In this document: piece by piece, positions 7,532 to 16,659 of the stretch
How positions within the stretch are numbered: position 1 is the first letter of the stretch
Layout: each line of letters starts with the position of its first letter
Source of the DNA: JAJFKB01 sp965230515
GTDB lineage: Bacteria; Pseudomonadota; Gammaproteobacteria; Pseudomonadales; IMCC2047
Assembly: GCA_965230515.1 (NCBI GenBank)
Contig: OZ246007.1
Location: 310,001 to 374,000 of the forward strand
DNA length: 64,000 bases
Reading direction: 5' to 3'
Program-made: the position numbers and the translations under genes
The notes under the pieces: model-generated
Told to the model about the DNA's origin: nothing
Database searches by the model: none
The model's input: the letters and a program-made list of their open reading frames with translations, nothing else

Positions 7532-10005
7532 TAGCTTGATATCTCTCGGGGGAGACGTTTACCTGGATTATTTAAACGCAATGCGTTCATGACGACAAGC
7601 AGAGAACTACCGGACATGCCAATTGCCGCCAGATAGGGCAAAACCCAGCCAGCAGCCGCGAGTGGCAGTGCCAGAAGGTTATAAAGTATGGCCCAGCCTA
7701 TGTTTTGTCTGATAATCGCTTTGCATTTACGTGCGCAACGAATGGCTTCCGTAAGATGATTTAATTCACCGGATAAAAGGATAGCGTCGGCGGTTGTTTT
7801 TGTCAGGTCGGATGCATTTGTCATGGCAATAGAAATGTCTGCGTTCGCCAATACCGGAATATCATTGATGCCGTCGCCGATCATGACCACTTTCTTACCC
7901 TGGCGCTGGAGTGTCTGTATATACTCCATCTTATCTCTCGGCGATGCTTTGGCCAGCGCTTTGCTGATGCCTAACTGCTTCGCAATGAGATGGACATGCT
8001 CTGAAAAATCACCACTTAACAATTCCACCTGGAAATCCATTGTCTTTAATTCCGAAACGACATTAGCGCAGTTTGGGCGTAACTCATCGGACAATTCAAT
8101 CCACGCTAGAGCACCATGATGACTGCCGAGCAGGACATGTTGCGTGGATGGGTTGCCCTCAAAGGCGAGAGAGGTGGGTGAATCTCCTTCCGCCAGCCCC
8201 AACACATATTCCGGCGTACCTAATCGATATAGCTCACCTTCGATAACACCCTCAATGCCGCAACCGGGCACTGTTTTTATGTCAGATGCTGAAAGTTTCG
8301 ATGGTTTAAAAGCCCGTGCAATTGGATGCTCGGAGTGTGCTTCGATAGCCGCTGCTATCTGATAGCATTGCTCTCGTGAAAGGTTGCTTAAACAGTTAAG
8401 CTTGCTGATGGTCAGCGCTCCCCTGGTCAAAGTCCCTGTTTTGTCGAATATAATGTGTGTCGCCTGAGAGAGACCTTCCAGTACGTGGCCATGACTGATA
8501 ATAAAACCCTGTTTAGCCAGATATCCTGTTGCCGCGGTCAATGCGGTGGGTGTTGCGAGGGAGAGCGCGCATGGGCAGGTGACCACCAGCACAGAGAGCG
8601 TTATCCAGAAGGCATTATCAGGGTCGATCAACCACCAGGTTATTGCGGTGGTCGCGGTAACCAGTAATACGCCAGCAATAAAATATTGAGCCACATGATC
8701 TGCCATGATGGCGATGGGGGGCTTACTGGCGCGGGCCTGGTCGAGCAGGCGCAACACAGCGGAAAGCCTGGTTTGTCCGGCCACATCGGTTACCCTGATC
8801 TGCAGGGGATTCTCCATAACGTAGCTGCCTGCAATGACTTTATCTTCAGGCGCTTTTTTCTGCGCGCTGAATTCGCCGGTTAATTGCGATTCATCAACAC
8901 TTGATACACCGCTCATCACATAGCCGTCAGCGGGTATGATCTGTCCGGTTTTAACCAAAATATGATCGCCAGGTTTTACGTCACGAAGCGCAACGGTTCG
9001 TTGACCACCATCGATCAACAATTGCACACTTTCGGGCAGTAGTTTATTTAGCGTATGGCTGCTCTGATCCAGCCGGAGTCGTGCGCGAAACTCCAGAAAG
9101 CGGCCAAGCAACAAGAAAAAGGTAAACATGGTGACGGAATCAAAATACACTTCCTCCCCAGCGATAATGGTCGACCATACACTGGCCAGGTAAGCGGCGC
9201 CGATTGCCAGTGAAACAGACAGATCCATGCTTAAATGACGTGAGCGTACATTACGCCACGCGGCACGGAAAAAGGGCTGTGCCGAATAGAGCACTACCGG
9301 AGTGGTTAGTAACAGGCTGATCCATCTTAAAAAGTTTCGATGAGTTTCAGCCATATCCTCAAATGCGCCCGCATAAAGAGCCACGGCATACATCATAACC
9401 TGCATCATTGCGATACCGGCAATACCCAGGCGTTTAAAGTACTGTCTGTTTTCTGCCTGAATGACGGCATCCTGTTTGGCTGGATAGTAAGGCTGTGCCT
9501 TATAACCTATCTCATAGATGGCCCTCAGAATCTGGCTGAGTTCGATGACCTCGGGGTTCCAGAGAATGCGCGCACGGCTATTGCTGAGGTTAACGGAAGC
9601 TGCCGTAATGCCATCCAGTTGCAAAAGCTGGTGCTCAATGAGCCAACTACAGGCAGCACAGGTGATTCCTTCGATGATCAGTACTGTCTCTGCCTCTCCG
9701 GAACTGCGCTGCGTTACAAAATCAAGTTGTATGTCGGGGCGGTCATAAAGACGCAGCGCCTCAATCAGTGACTCATCCAAAATATTGGCTGTTGATGCTT
9801 CTGTAGTTCGGTATTGGTAGTAGTCGGTGAGTCCTGTCTCAATAATCGTTTTGGCGACAGCCTGACAGCCGGGGCAGCACATCGCCTCATTTGATCCATT
9901 GATATCGACATAATAGGGGCTATCCGCGGGTACCGGCAGACCACAGTGATAACAGGGGTGTGGCGAATCCATCAAGAAAACATTAGTTTTTGGGGGGGTG
10001 TTCAA
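7531..10005 (-). CDS. ccoI: Copper-translocating P1B-type ATPase CcoI (FixI/CopA2-like)
   Basis: CcoI exports copper across the inner membrane for assembly of the cbb3 Cu-B centre. The 824 residues begin with the Cys-rich region typical of this subgroup (CYHCGLP and CCPGC), then an HMA domain with CAAC at 116-119. Eight membrane helices follow, including the CPC metal-binding helix (TCPCALSLATPTALTA). DKTGTLTRG holds the phosphorylated Asp, and GDGINDIPVL closes the P domain. The N-terminal Cys-rich region and position between ccoH and ccoS separate it from the detoxifying CopA1 type. The start at 10005 overlaps the end of ccoH by 23 bp. Confidence 0.93.
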   Translation of the reverse strand: MNTPPKTNVFLMDSPHPCYHCGLPVPADSPYYVDINGSNEAMCCPGCQAVAKTIIETGLTDYYQYRTTEASTANILDESLIEALRLYDRPDIQLDFVTQRSSGEAETVLIIEGITCAACSWLIEHQLLQLDGITAASVNLSNSRARILWNPEVIELSQILRAIYEIGYKAQPYYPAKQDAVIQAENRQYFKRLGIAGIAMMQVMMYAVALYAGAFEDMAETHRNFLRWISLLLTTPVVLYSAQPFFRAAWRNVRSRHLSMDLSVSLAIGAAYLASVWSTIIAGEEVYFDSVTMFTFFLLLGRFLEFRARLRLDQSSHTLNKLLPESVQLLIDGGQRTVALRDVKPGDHILVKTGQIIPADGYVMSGVSSVDESQLTGEFSAQKKAPEDKVIAGSYVMENPLQIRVTDVAGQTRLSAVLRLLDQARASKPPIAIMADHVAQYFIAGVLLVTATTAITWWLIDPDNAFWITLSVLVVTCPCALSLATPTALTAATGYLAKQGFIISHGHVLEGLSQATHIIFDKTGTLTRGALTISKLNCLSNLSREQCYQIAAAIEAHSEHPIARAFKPSKLSASDIKTVPGCGIEGVIEGELYRLGTPEYVLGLAEGDSPTSLAFEGNPSTQHVLLGSHHGALAWIELSDELRPNCANVVSELKTMDFQVELLSGDFSEHVHLIAKQLGISKALAKASPRDKMEYIQTLQRQGKKVVMIGDGINDIPVLANADISIAMTNASDLTKTTADAILLSGELNHLTEAIRCARKCKAIIRQNIGWAILYNLLALPLAAAGWVLPYLAAIGMSGSSLLVVMNALRLNNPGKRLPREISS

Positions 10006-10498
10006 AAGAGATGTGAACCGGGTTTTTCATAGGTAATTGAATCTCCTTTTTAAGACGCCACCTGTTGTCAGGCGGAACAACGGAAAGATAATAACGCCCC
10101 GGTGAACTGCCTGAATATGGCACCTGGTATAGAATTTGTTGATCAAGTCGTTGCAGTTGGAAATCCTTGTCCAGATTGGGGTCGAATGAGGAGGCCAGTT
10201 TCAGTGACAATGAGCCGGGAAGAGGAATATCTCCGGACAAATGTACCGTCAGAAGCTGATTCTCTTCGGAAAACAAAATTGTGGTCGCCAGTTGTGCCTG
10301 CTTCGCGAAACGATCCTGTTCCAGTTTTTCGTTAATGGACAACCCTTCCTGATAGTAACTCTCGGAAACCAGACCGGTTTGGTTGGTGACCGCTATCCAG
10401 ATAGTAACAATACCGCCGATAACCGCCGTCAATGGCAGTGCAATGAGAAACCAGGGCCAGAATTGGCGATACCAGGGCTCAATTTCGTTATGTGTCAT
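9983..10498 (-). CDS. ccoH: FixH/CcoH family cbb3 assembly protein
   Basis: CcoH is a membrane-anchored assembly factor that contacts the cbb3 complex. The 171-residue sequence starts with PWYRQFWPWFLIALPLTAV, the conserved segment running into the single membrane helix, and then an extracytoplasmic beta-rich domain with SYYQEGLSIN. Length is normal for the family. It starts 16 bp after the ccoG stop and overlaps ccoI, so translation is probably coupled. Confidence 0.9.
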   Translation of the reverse strand: MTHNEIEPWYRQFWPWFLIALPLTAVIGGIVTIWIAVTNQTGLVSESYYQEGLSINEKLEQDRFAKQAQLATTILFSEENQLLTVHLSGDIPLPGSLSLKLASSFDPNLDKDFQLQRLDQQILYQVPYSGSSPGRYYLSVVPPDNRWRLKKEIQLPMKNPVHISFEHPPKN

Positions 10499-10514
10499 TG
10501 GGTCTCACTCAGTG

Positions 10515-11945
10515 TTATCGAATTCGAGGGCCTAAAAACCTGGACTCTTCAGTTACCGTTGCGCTTTGATCGGTAGCGCTGACTTTAAACTGAATCGGAA
10601 CATTGACGTTGGGCAACCGTGCCGGATCAATCTCTACCCGCACTGGCATGGATAAGATTTCACCAGCGGCAACTTCGATTTCTGTGCCACCTTTCAGACT
10701 GAAGTCTTTGAGACCTTCAACCTTTAGCCGATAATTCATTTTTTGCTGACTCATGTTCAGCACTTTAAGTGTATATGTATTCTCGACCAAACCTTCGGGA
10801 GTTTCCCTGTACAATTGATTTCGGTCACGGATAATATCCAGCTCAAGTGGTGTTCTGCTGCTGATCGTGTATGCGAACATTATACTCATCAAGACAAGAG
10901 CCAATCCGTAACCGATCAGCTTGGGCCTCATGATGCTACCGCTATTATGTTCCAGTTTGTGTTCGGTGGTGTAACGAATCAAGCCCCTTGGATAATTCAT
11001 TTTGTCCATGATGCTATTGCAGGCATCAATACAGAGCGCACAGTTAATGCATTCGTATTGTAGGCCGTCCCGAATATCGATGCCGGTAGGGCAGACCTGG
11101 ACACATAGTTGGCAGTCGATGCAGTCGCCCAACCCCATTGCTTTATAGTCCAGACCCTGTTTGCGTGAACCCCGGCTCTCTCCGCGTTCGGGGTCGTAGG
11201 AAACAATCAGCGTGTCCTGGTCAAACATGGCTGCCTGAAAACGCGCATAGGGGCACATGTACATGCAGACCTGTTCGCGCAACCAGCCAGCATTACCATA
11301 GGTTGCTGCCGTGAAAAACAGCATCCAAAATGCTTCCCACGGGCCTAATTGCAGGAATGCCAGGCTAGAGATGAGTTCCTTTATTGGTGTGAAGTATCCG
11401 ACGAATGTTATAGCTGTCAGCAGGGAAACCCCAAGCCAGATTATATGCTTCAGGGTTTTTCTGATAATTTTGTTGGCGGACCAGGGTTGTTTGTCTAATT
11501 TCACTCGGGCATTACGGTCGCCTTCTGTAACCTGCTCAGCCCACATAAAAATACTTGTCCAGACCGTTTGCGGACAGGTATAGCCACACCAGATTCGCCC
11601 CAGCCAGGTGGTAATAAAGAACAGTCCGAAAGCAGCAATAATGAGCAACCACGCCAGTAGCATGAAGTCCTGAGGCCAGAAAGTGATCTCGAAAATATGG
11701 AATTGGCGGTTAGGTAAGTCAAAAAGAACGGATTGGCGGTCGTCCCAACTTATCCAGGGAAGAAAAAAGTAGCCCAATAAAAGAGGCCATCCGGTAAACA
11801 GTCTGAGGCGCTGGTAGAAACCTTCAATTTTTCGGGTATAAATTTTTTCCTTCTTTTGGTAAAGGTCAAAGGTCTCCGGAGTGTTCGTTTGCTGTTTATC
11901 TTCGGAGTCTTCATCAAGTTCTTTGACTGGAATCTTGTTGGTCAT
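10515..11945 (-). CDS. ccoG: Cytochrome c oxidase accessory protein CcoG (FixG/RdxA)
   Basis: CcoG is a membrane-bound iron-sulfur protein implicated in copper reduction during cbb3 assembly. The 476 residues include several membrane helices, a cysteine pair in WCGYTCPQTVW, EQVCMYMCPYARFQ, and a bacterial ferredoxin domain with two CxxCxxC-x3-C clusters (CIDCQLCVQVCP and CINCALCIDAC). A C-terminal immunoglobulin-like domain (LKVEGLKDFSLKGG) completes the family architecture. It begins the second cco operon, separated from ccoNOQP by a strong terminator, and a weak FNR-like box lies about 65 bp upstream. Confidence 0.95.
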   Translation of the reverse strand: MTNKIPVKELDEDSEDKQQTNTPETFDLYQKKEKIYTRKIEGFYQRLRLFTGWPLLLGYFFLPWISWDDRQSVLFDLPNRQFHIFEITFWPQDFMLLAWLLIIAAFGLFFITTWLGRIWCGYTCPQTVWTSIFMWAEQVTEGDRNARVKLDKQPWSANKIIRKTLKHIIWLGVSLLTAITFVGYFTPIKELISSLAFLQLGPWEAFWMLFFTAATYGNAGWLREQVCMYMCPYARFQAAMFDQDTLIVSYDPERGESRGSRKQGLDYKAMGLGDCIDCQLCVQVCPTGIDIRDGLQYECINCALCIDACNSIMDKMNYPRGLIRYTTEHKLEHNSGSIMRPKLIGYGLALVLMSIMFAYTISSRTPLELDIIRDRNQLYRETPEGLVENTYTLKVLNMSQQKMNYRLKVEGLKDFSLKGGTEIEVAAGEILSMPVRVEIDPARLPNVNVPIQFKVSATDQSATVTEESRFLGPRIR

Positions 11946-12007
11946 TTACTACCCTGGGTTAAGAAGGTCATTTATAGTATCAGGATTTTTGGATATCCAA
12001 AAAACAA

Positions 12008-12021
12008 TTGCCCGTTATCAT
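12008..12021 (-). promoter_or_regulatory. Candidate FNR box upstream of ccoG
   Basis: The plus strand reads TTGCC-CGTT-ATCAT, matching 7 of 10 positions of TTGAT-N4-ATCAA. It lies 63 bp upstream of the ccoG ATG, where an FNR-activated promoter would be expected. No good -10 hexamer is found at the ideal 32-bp offset, so support is weaker than for the site ahead of the universal stress gene. Confidence 0.35.
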
Positions 12022-12113
12022 GTCTTATCAGGTTAATCGCACGGGTTAGCATGCAACAAACACCAAAAATTATAATTTATATTTAAAGTAAAATTAACAG
12101 TAAAATATTAAAT

Positions 12114-12138
12114 AAAAAGGGCCGCTGAAAGCGGCCCC
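12114..12138 (-). terminator. Intrinsic terminator of ccoNOQP
   Basis: A 7-bp GC-only stem (GGGCCGC with GCGGCCC) and a five-base loop are followed on the minus strand by TTTTTATTT. It lies 23 bp beyond the ccoP stop codon and before the ccoG promoter region, so it separates structural from maturation operons. Confidence 0.88.
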
Positions 12139-12160
12139 TTATTAACACGTGGTTTGAATG

Positions 12161-13051
12161 CTAGTCTTTGTCACCCAAACTATAGACATAAGCGCTGACC
12201 AAATGGACTTTATCCTCACCCAAAAGATCTTTATGGGAAGGCATGTTACCGTTTCGGCCGTTGCGTATTGAATGGCGGATCAGATCGGGTGAGCCGCCAT
12301 AGAGCCAAATATTATCTGACAAATTGGGTGCGCCCATTAGAGTATTGCCTTCGCCATTGGCGCCGTGACATGCCGCACAGGTTGTTTGGTAATGCGATTT
12401 CCCTTTATCAGCCAGGCCCTGATCAACCTTTCTTCCGCTTAAGCTCATTACGTACTCTGAGACAGCCGAGACACCTGCTTCCCCAAGTATTGCACCCCAG
12501 CCAGGCATGACACCCTTACGACCATTCATAATGGATGCCTTGATCTGATCCGGTTCGTTGCCATAGAGCCAATCGTTATCGGCCAGATTGGGGAAGCCAT
12601 AACTACCGGTCGCTGCGGAGCCATGACAAACAGCACAGTTATTGGCGAATATGCGTTGTCCCGATAGTAATGCCTTCTGGTTTTTCTGCAGATCGGGAAT
12701 ACTGGTTTTAGAGTATTCGGCGAATATCGGGCCATATTTTTCTTCAGCCCATTGCTGTTCTTTCTGCCAGGCTTCTTCCTGCGACCAGCCTAAGACACCC
12801 TTGAAATTACCAAGGCCGGGGAAAAGTAACAGATAAACCAGGCTGAAAAGAATGGTGATAACAAACATCATAAACCACCAGCGAGGCAGCGGGTTATCAT
12901 ACTCTTCAATACCGTCGTATATATGTCCCGTGGTAGGTGCTTCACCGTCGGCACCTTTTTCGCCCTTGCTGTTGGATTGTAGTAACCACCAACACCCAAA
13001 AATTGAACCAAGGGTGATGACGATGATCCATATGCTCCAGAAACTACTCAT
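12161..13051 (-). CDS. ccoP: cbb3-type cytochrome c oxidase subunit III (diheme cytochrome c)
   Basis: CcoP passes electrons from soluble or membrane cytochrome c to CcoO and CcoN. I start it at ATG 13051, giving 296 residues: this begins with the family-typical SSFWSIWI helix and overlaps the ccoQ end by 8 bp, whereas the longer frame would add 39 atypical residues inside ccoQ. A second membrane helix is near residues 57-78. Two class I c-type heme sites are present: C139-x2-C142-H143 and C225-x2-C228-H229, with likely distal Met residues at M182 and M270. Confidence 0.94.
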   Translation of the reverse strand: MSSFWSIWIIVITLGSIFGCWWLLQSNSKGEKGADGEAPTTGHIYDGIEEYDNPLPRWWFMMFVITILFSLVYLLLFPGLGNFKGVLGWSQEEAWQKEQQWAEEKYGPIFAEYSKTSIPDLQKNQKALLSGQRIFANNCAVCHGSAATGSYGFPNLADNDWLYGNEPDQIKASIMNGRKGVMPGWGAILGEAGVSAVSEYVMSLSGRKVDQGLADKGKSHYQTTCAACHGANGEGNTLMGAPNLSDNIWLYGGSPDLIRHSIRNGRNGNMPSHKDLLGEDKVHLVSAYVYSLGDKD

Positions 13052-13226
13052 GAGTTTTCTTCTCCTGGCTTTTATCGTTACTCGGTGTGTCTTCGTCACT
13101 AAAGGGCAACTGTGCCGCTTCATCAAAACGGGACTTTCGCTTTGAACTGTATGCCCAGATACAGACACCGATAAATGCGATCATTACTAGTAGCGTGGTG
13201 ATGCCACGCACATCATTAGCGTCCAT
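13044..13226 (-). CDS. ccoQ: cbb3-type oxidase subunit CcoQ/FixQ
   Basis: This 60-residue single-helix protein (VRGITTLLVMIAFIGVCIWA) has a charged cytoplasmic tail. CcoQ stabilises the cbb3 complex. It lies one base after the ccoO stop and overlaps the ccoP start by 8 bp. Its size, topology and position between ccoO and ccoP are diagnostic. Confidence 0.9.
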   Translation of the reverse strand: MDANDVRGITTLLVMIAFIGVCIWAYSSKRKSRFDEAAQLPFSDEDTPSNDKSQEKKTHE

Positions 13227-13227
13227 A

Positions 13228-13836
13228 TCAACGCCTGTCTTTCAGAACGGTACCCAGCTGCTGAAGGTAAGCCACCAGCGCGTCAATTTCAGATTGCCCC
13301 TTCACCTGAGCAGAAGCATTTTTAATATCTTCATCGGTATAAGGGACTCCCAGCTTGCGCAAAGCGGCCAGTTTTGTACTGGTGTATTTGCCATCCAGCT
13401 TGTTTTCGAATAGCCAGGGGAAGGGTGGCATATTGGATTCGGGCACGACATCGCGAGGATTATAAAGGTGTGCCCGGTGCCATTCATCACTGTACCGTTC
13501 TCCTACCCGAGCGAGGTCAGGACCGGTTCTTTTGGAACCCCAAAGAAACGGGTAGTTATAGACACTTTCTCCGGCGACGGAATAGTGCCCGTAGCGTTCG
13601 GTTTCAGATCGGAAAGGACGTATCATCTGGCTGTGACAGGTGTTACATCCTTCGCGGATATAGATGTCTCTTCCTTCCAGTTGCAGGGCGGTGAGCGGTT
13701 TCAAACCTTCAATAGGCTCAGTGGTTTGTTTTAGAAAAAACAGGGGGACGATTTCTGCCAGGCCGCCTAGCGTGATCACCACTACAATCAGCGCAAACAT
13801 CAAGCCCAGGTTTTTTTCTACAATATCATGGTTCAT
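13228..13836 (-). CDS. ccoO: cbb3-type cytochrome c oxidase subunit II (monoheme cytochrome c)
   Basis: CcoO is a 202-residue membrane-anchored c-type cytochrome. An N-terminal helix (residues 10-33) is followed by the heme site C64-NT-C67-H68 in the segment REGCNTCHSQMIRP, which is nearly invariant in the family. The C-terminal QVKGQSEIDALVAYLQQLGT helix is also typical. It sits 11 bp downstream of ccoN. Confidence 0.95.
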   Translation of the reverse strand: MNHDIVEKNLGLMFALIVVVITLGGLAEIVPLFFLKQTTEPIEGLKPLTALQLEGRDIYIREGCNTCHSQMIRPFRSETERYGHYSVAGESVYNYPFLWGSKRTGPDLARVGERYSDEWHRAHLYNPRDVVPESNMPPFPWLFENKLDGKYTSTKLAALRKLGVPYTDEDIKNASAQVKGQSEIDALVAYLQQLGTVLKDRR

Positions 13837-13847
13837 GGTATAGGTCC

Positions 13848-15284
13848 TTAGGCAGTTTGTTCAGTCAGCTTCGCATCTGAGGGTTGATCTGCACTCATGG
13901 TTTTCCAGACGTTGTAGGCCATGATCAGCATACCGGCCAGGAAGATTAAACCACCGATAGCTCGAATCATGTAGCCAGGATAGCTGGCCTCTACTGACTC
14001 AACGAAGCTGTAGGTAAGGGTGCCGTCATCATTAAATGCTCGCCACATCAAACCTTGCATGATGCCGTTCACCCACATGGAAGCAATGTAGAGCACCGTG
14101 CCGATCGTAGCCAGCCAGAAGTGGGTATTAATAAGGCGAATACTGTGCATCTCGCCAAACTTGCGTCCATACATGATTGGGATCAGGTGATACATGGCAC
14201 CAATCGAGACCATCGCCACCCAACCCAGTGCACCGGAGTGAACGTGTCCGATTGTCCAGTCGGTGTAGTGAGACAGGGCATTCACCGTCTTGATTGCCAT
14301 CATCGGTCCTTCGAAAGTGGACATTCCGTAAAAAGAGAGGGAAACCACAAGGAATTTCAAAATAGGGTCAGTACGCAGTTTGTGCCAGGCACCCGAGAGA
14401 GTCATTACTCCGTTGATCATACCGCCCCAGGAGGGCGCCAGCAGGATGAGCGACATGATCATGCCCAGTGTCTGTGTCCAGTTGGGTAGTGCAGTGTAGT
14501 GCAGATGGTGAGGTCCCGCCCAGATATAAATCGCGATCAACGCCCAGAAGTGAACGATGGAAAGGCGATATGAATAGACCGGGCGTTCCGCTTGCTTGGG
14601 TACAAAATAATACATGATGCCAAGGAAGCCTGCGGTCAGGAAAAAGCCGACGGCATTGTGGCCATACCACCATTGCATCATGGCATCGATAGCGCCACTG
14701 TATACCGAGTATGATTTGAAGGGGGCAACCGGAATTTCCAGATTGTTAAAAATATGCAGTACGGCAACGGTGATGATAAAGGCACCGAAGAACCAGTTGG
14801 CGACATAGATATGGGAGGTCTTCCGTTTAGCTATGGTGCCAAAAAAAACAATACCATAACCGACCCAGACAAGTGTGATCAGTATATCAATGGGCCATTC
14901 AAGCTCAGCGTACTCTTTGGAGGAGGTGTATCCCATCGGTAATGTGATGGCAGCCGACAGTATCACCAGTTGCCAGCCCCAAAAAGTCAGTTTGGCCAGC
15001 CCCGGAGCAAACAGGCTGGTATGGCAGGTTCGTTGTACGATGAAATATGAGGTTGCAAAGAGTGCGCAACCGCCAAAGGCAAAAATCACTGCATTGGTGT
15101 GTAGCGGTCGAAGCCGGCCAAAAGTAAGCCAGGGTAAATCAGTGTACATGATACTTGGCCAGGCGAGCTGAGCGGCGACTATCACACCAACCAGCATGCC
15201 TACGACGCCCCAAACGACGGTCATAACTGCAAATTTGCGTACGACATCGTAATTGTAAGTCGGATGATCTATAGGATTGCTCAT
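13848..15284 (-). CDS. ccoN: cbb3-type cytochrome c oxidase subunit I (catalytic)
   Basis: CcoN is the 478-residue, 12-helix catalytic subunit holding hemes b and b3 and Cu-B, and pumps protons while reducing oxygen with high affinity. Family landmarks include RPLHTNAVIFAFGG (low-spin heme His), WWYGHNAVGFFLTAGFLG, GPHHLHYTALPNWTQT (Cu-B region), and YTDWTIGHVHSGALGW (heme ligands). Length is standard. It opens the operon; an FNR-like box lies about 110 bp upstream. Confidence 0.97.
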   Translation of the reverse strand: MSNPIDHPTYNYDVVRKFAVMTVVWGVVGMLVGVIVAAQLAWPSIMYTDLPWLTFGRLRPLHTNAVIFAFGGCALFATSYFIVQRTCHTSLFAPGLAKLTFWGWQLVILSAAITLPMGYTSSKEYAELEWPIDILITLVWVGYGIVFFGTIAKRKTSHIYVANWFFGAFIITVAVLHIFNNLEIPVAPFKSYSVYSGAIDAMMQWWYGHNAVGFFLTAGFLGIMYYFVPKQAERPVYSYRLSIVHFWALIAIYIWAGPHHLHYTALPNWTQTLGMIMSLILLAPSWGGMINGVMTLSGAWHKLRTDPILKFLVVSLSFYGMSTFEGPMMAIKTVNALSHYTDWTIGHVHSGALGWVAMVSIGAMYHLIPIMYGRKFGEMHSIRLINTHFWLATIGTVLYIASMWVNGIMQGLMWRAFNDDGTLTYSFVESVEASYPGYMIRAIGGLIFLAGMLIMAYNVWKTMSADQPSDAKLTEQTA

Positions 15285-15597
15285 GAAAGGCCCAATTATT
15301 TTTAGTTAATACAGATAAAGCTGGGGAAAAAATGATATAAGTTGATTTCAAATGTAACAATCTATTGCTCTGACATCAGGCAAACAATTGATCCATGTCA
15401 TAAGGGTGCTAGTTTAACCGAAAATCGCGCCGGGTAAAGTATTACGCGACGCAAAATTTAAAATTTAGCGCGCTATTCGGCAGGTTGGTTGCTGGCATGG
15501 CTATTTAAAGAGATTCAAAAGGGTATGCGGTTTGATTTTCTCAAGCTCGCTGATGTTATACTGGCGTTTTGTTCAGTGAAAAGTAATTAGTTATTCT
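15285..15597. other. Intergenic region between divergent ccoN and tusA
   Basis: These 313 bp hold no gene that I can support. They must contain both divergent promoters. The only motif I can defend is the FNR-like box at 15388-15401. An A+T-rich imperfect palindrome around 15448-15475 is visible but has no assigned role. Confidence 0.6.
15388..15401 (-). promoter_or_regulatory. Candidate FNR/ANR box upstream of ccoN
   Basis: TTGAT-CCAT-GTCAT has one perfect half-site and matches 8 of 10 positions of the FNR consensus. On the minus strand a -10-like TAGATT at 15359-15364 is centred 33 bp away, close to the 32 bp of a class II FNR promoter. This fits known oxygen control of cbb3 operons in other gammaproteobacteria. 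Confidence 0.55.
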
Positions 15598-15843
15598 ATG
15601 ACGGGATTTGATCAGCAGGCTGATTATCGAATGGATACTTGTGGGCTATTCTGTCCAGAGCCGGTAATGATGCTGCATAATAAAATGGGCGATTTAAAGT
15701 CGGGAGAATTACTCGAAGTGATTGCCACCGACCCCTCTACCGAAAGGGATATTCCAAAATTTTGTCAGTTTTTGGGGCACGAACTGGTGGAAAATACCAA
15801 ATGCGAAGAGCGTTATTATTATTTGATCAGAAAAGGTAGTTGA
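15598..15843 (+). CDS. tusA: TusA-family sulfurtransferase
   Basis: TusA relays persulfide sulfur, for example to the mnm5s2U34 tRNA thiolation pathway. The 81-residue protein has the family Cys-Pro-x-Pro motif with the sulfur-carrying C19 (CGLFCPEPVM), followed by the two-layer alpha/beta fold signature GELLEVIATDPSTERDIPKF. Length equals E. coli TusA. The gene is transcribed divergently from ccoN. Other TusA-like proteins with different partners exist, so the exact pathway is inferred. Confidence 0.88.
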   Translation: MTGFDQQADYRMDTCGLFCPEPVMMLHNKMGDLKSGELLEVIATDPSTERDIPKFCQFLGHELVENTKCEERYYYLIRKGS

Positions 15844-15881
15844 TCGCTATAACGGAATTGACGGTGCAAATTCACTGTCCT

Positions 15882-16574
15882 TTACGGGTCCATCAATAAG
15901 GCGATCGCTTCCATGGCTTCCGGCTCATGATGTTTGATCTTGTTGGCAATCCGGTACTGAAAGAAATATTTAAATCCCGGTGTATCCTGGGCCACATAAA
16001 GGCTGCGATCACCGACCAGAACCGGTGTCTGTTTTACTTTTGCCGGTTCGATCAGCATACCCTGTATGTTACCGCTTTTTACTAAACGCCAGCTAAACAC
16101 CTCTTGAATGATAAACTTTTTCGATGTTGTGCCGGCCAATATGGCGTGGGTGCCGATAGTATCGGGTATCTCCTGCACAAATCGTGGGTTGGCCTGCTGA
16201 TCTGCCTGGTAATACCTCTCTGCTTCCCTCAGTTCCAGTTTTTTATGGCGCGGTGCTTCGTAGAATACTCTTCCCATACGCACATTGTAATAGCCTTCCC
16301 AATGTCCGTTGAGAGGGTCATTCAGTTCCGGACAGGGCATGATACGATTGAGCCAGGGTACTAATCCGACTACTTCCCCTGTCATTTTTAATCCCCAACC
16401 CAGAATTTTAATACTAAACAGCTTTCCCGGGTTGGAATCGTTTCCGTAGAGCATGGACAGGCCGTCATTCTCGGGAGAGATACGAATAATTCGCTCATCT
16501 TGAGCCATCTCATGTTGCTTGCGACTAAAGATGTCGATGACCTGTGCTGTTTTGCGTTGACTGATTTTGGGCAT
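15882..16574 (-). CDS. Conserved hypothetical protein, 230 aa
   Basis: I do not recognise a named domain. The protein is mostly soluble, with one moderately hydrophobic segment (GLKMTGEVVGLVPWLNRIMPCPEL) near residues 60-85, and a beta-rich centre (GHWEGYYNVRMGRVFYEAP). No signal peptide is evident. Codon use looks like the neighbours. It is divergently oriented from epmC and convergent with tusA. Its start ATG at 16574 gives a charged N-terminus (MPKISQRK). No function is proposed. Confidence 0.7.
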   Translation of the reverse strand: MPKISQRKTAQVIDIFSRKQHEMAQDERIIRISPENDGLSMLYGNDSNPGKLFSIKILGWGLKMTGEVVGLVPWLNRIMPCPELNDPLNGHWEGYYNVRMGRVFYEAPRHKKLELREAERYYQADQQANPRFVQEIPDTIGTHAILAGTTSKKFIIQEVFSWRLVKSGNIQGMLIEPAKVKQTPVLVGDRSLYVAQDTPGFKYFFQYRIANKIKHHEPEAMEAIALLMDP

Positions 16575-16659
16575 ATTCAGTTTTCGATTTTCGATAGGCC
16601 TGTTTACAATTAAGACCCTAACCTCGGTTTAAGGTTCTTTGAAGTTACCGGTAAGCAAC

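Noticed and set aside
7531..10005. CcoI as a general copper-efflux CopA
   Set aside because: The N-terminal Cys-rich region and the position between ccoH and ccoS identify the cbb3 assembly subgroup.
12161..13168. Longer ccoP start at 13168
   Set aside because: It adds 39 residues encoded inside ccoQ with no similarity to CcoP; ATG 13051 gives the standard N-terminus.
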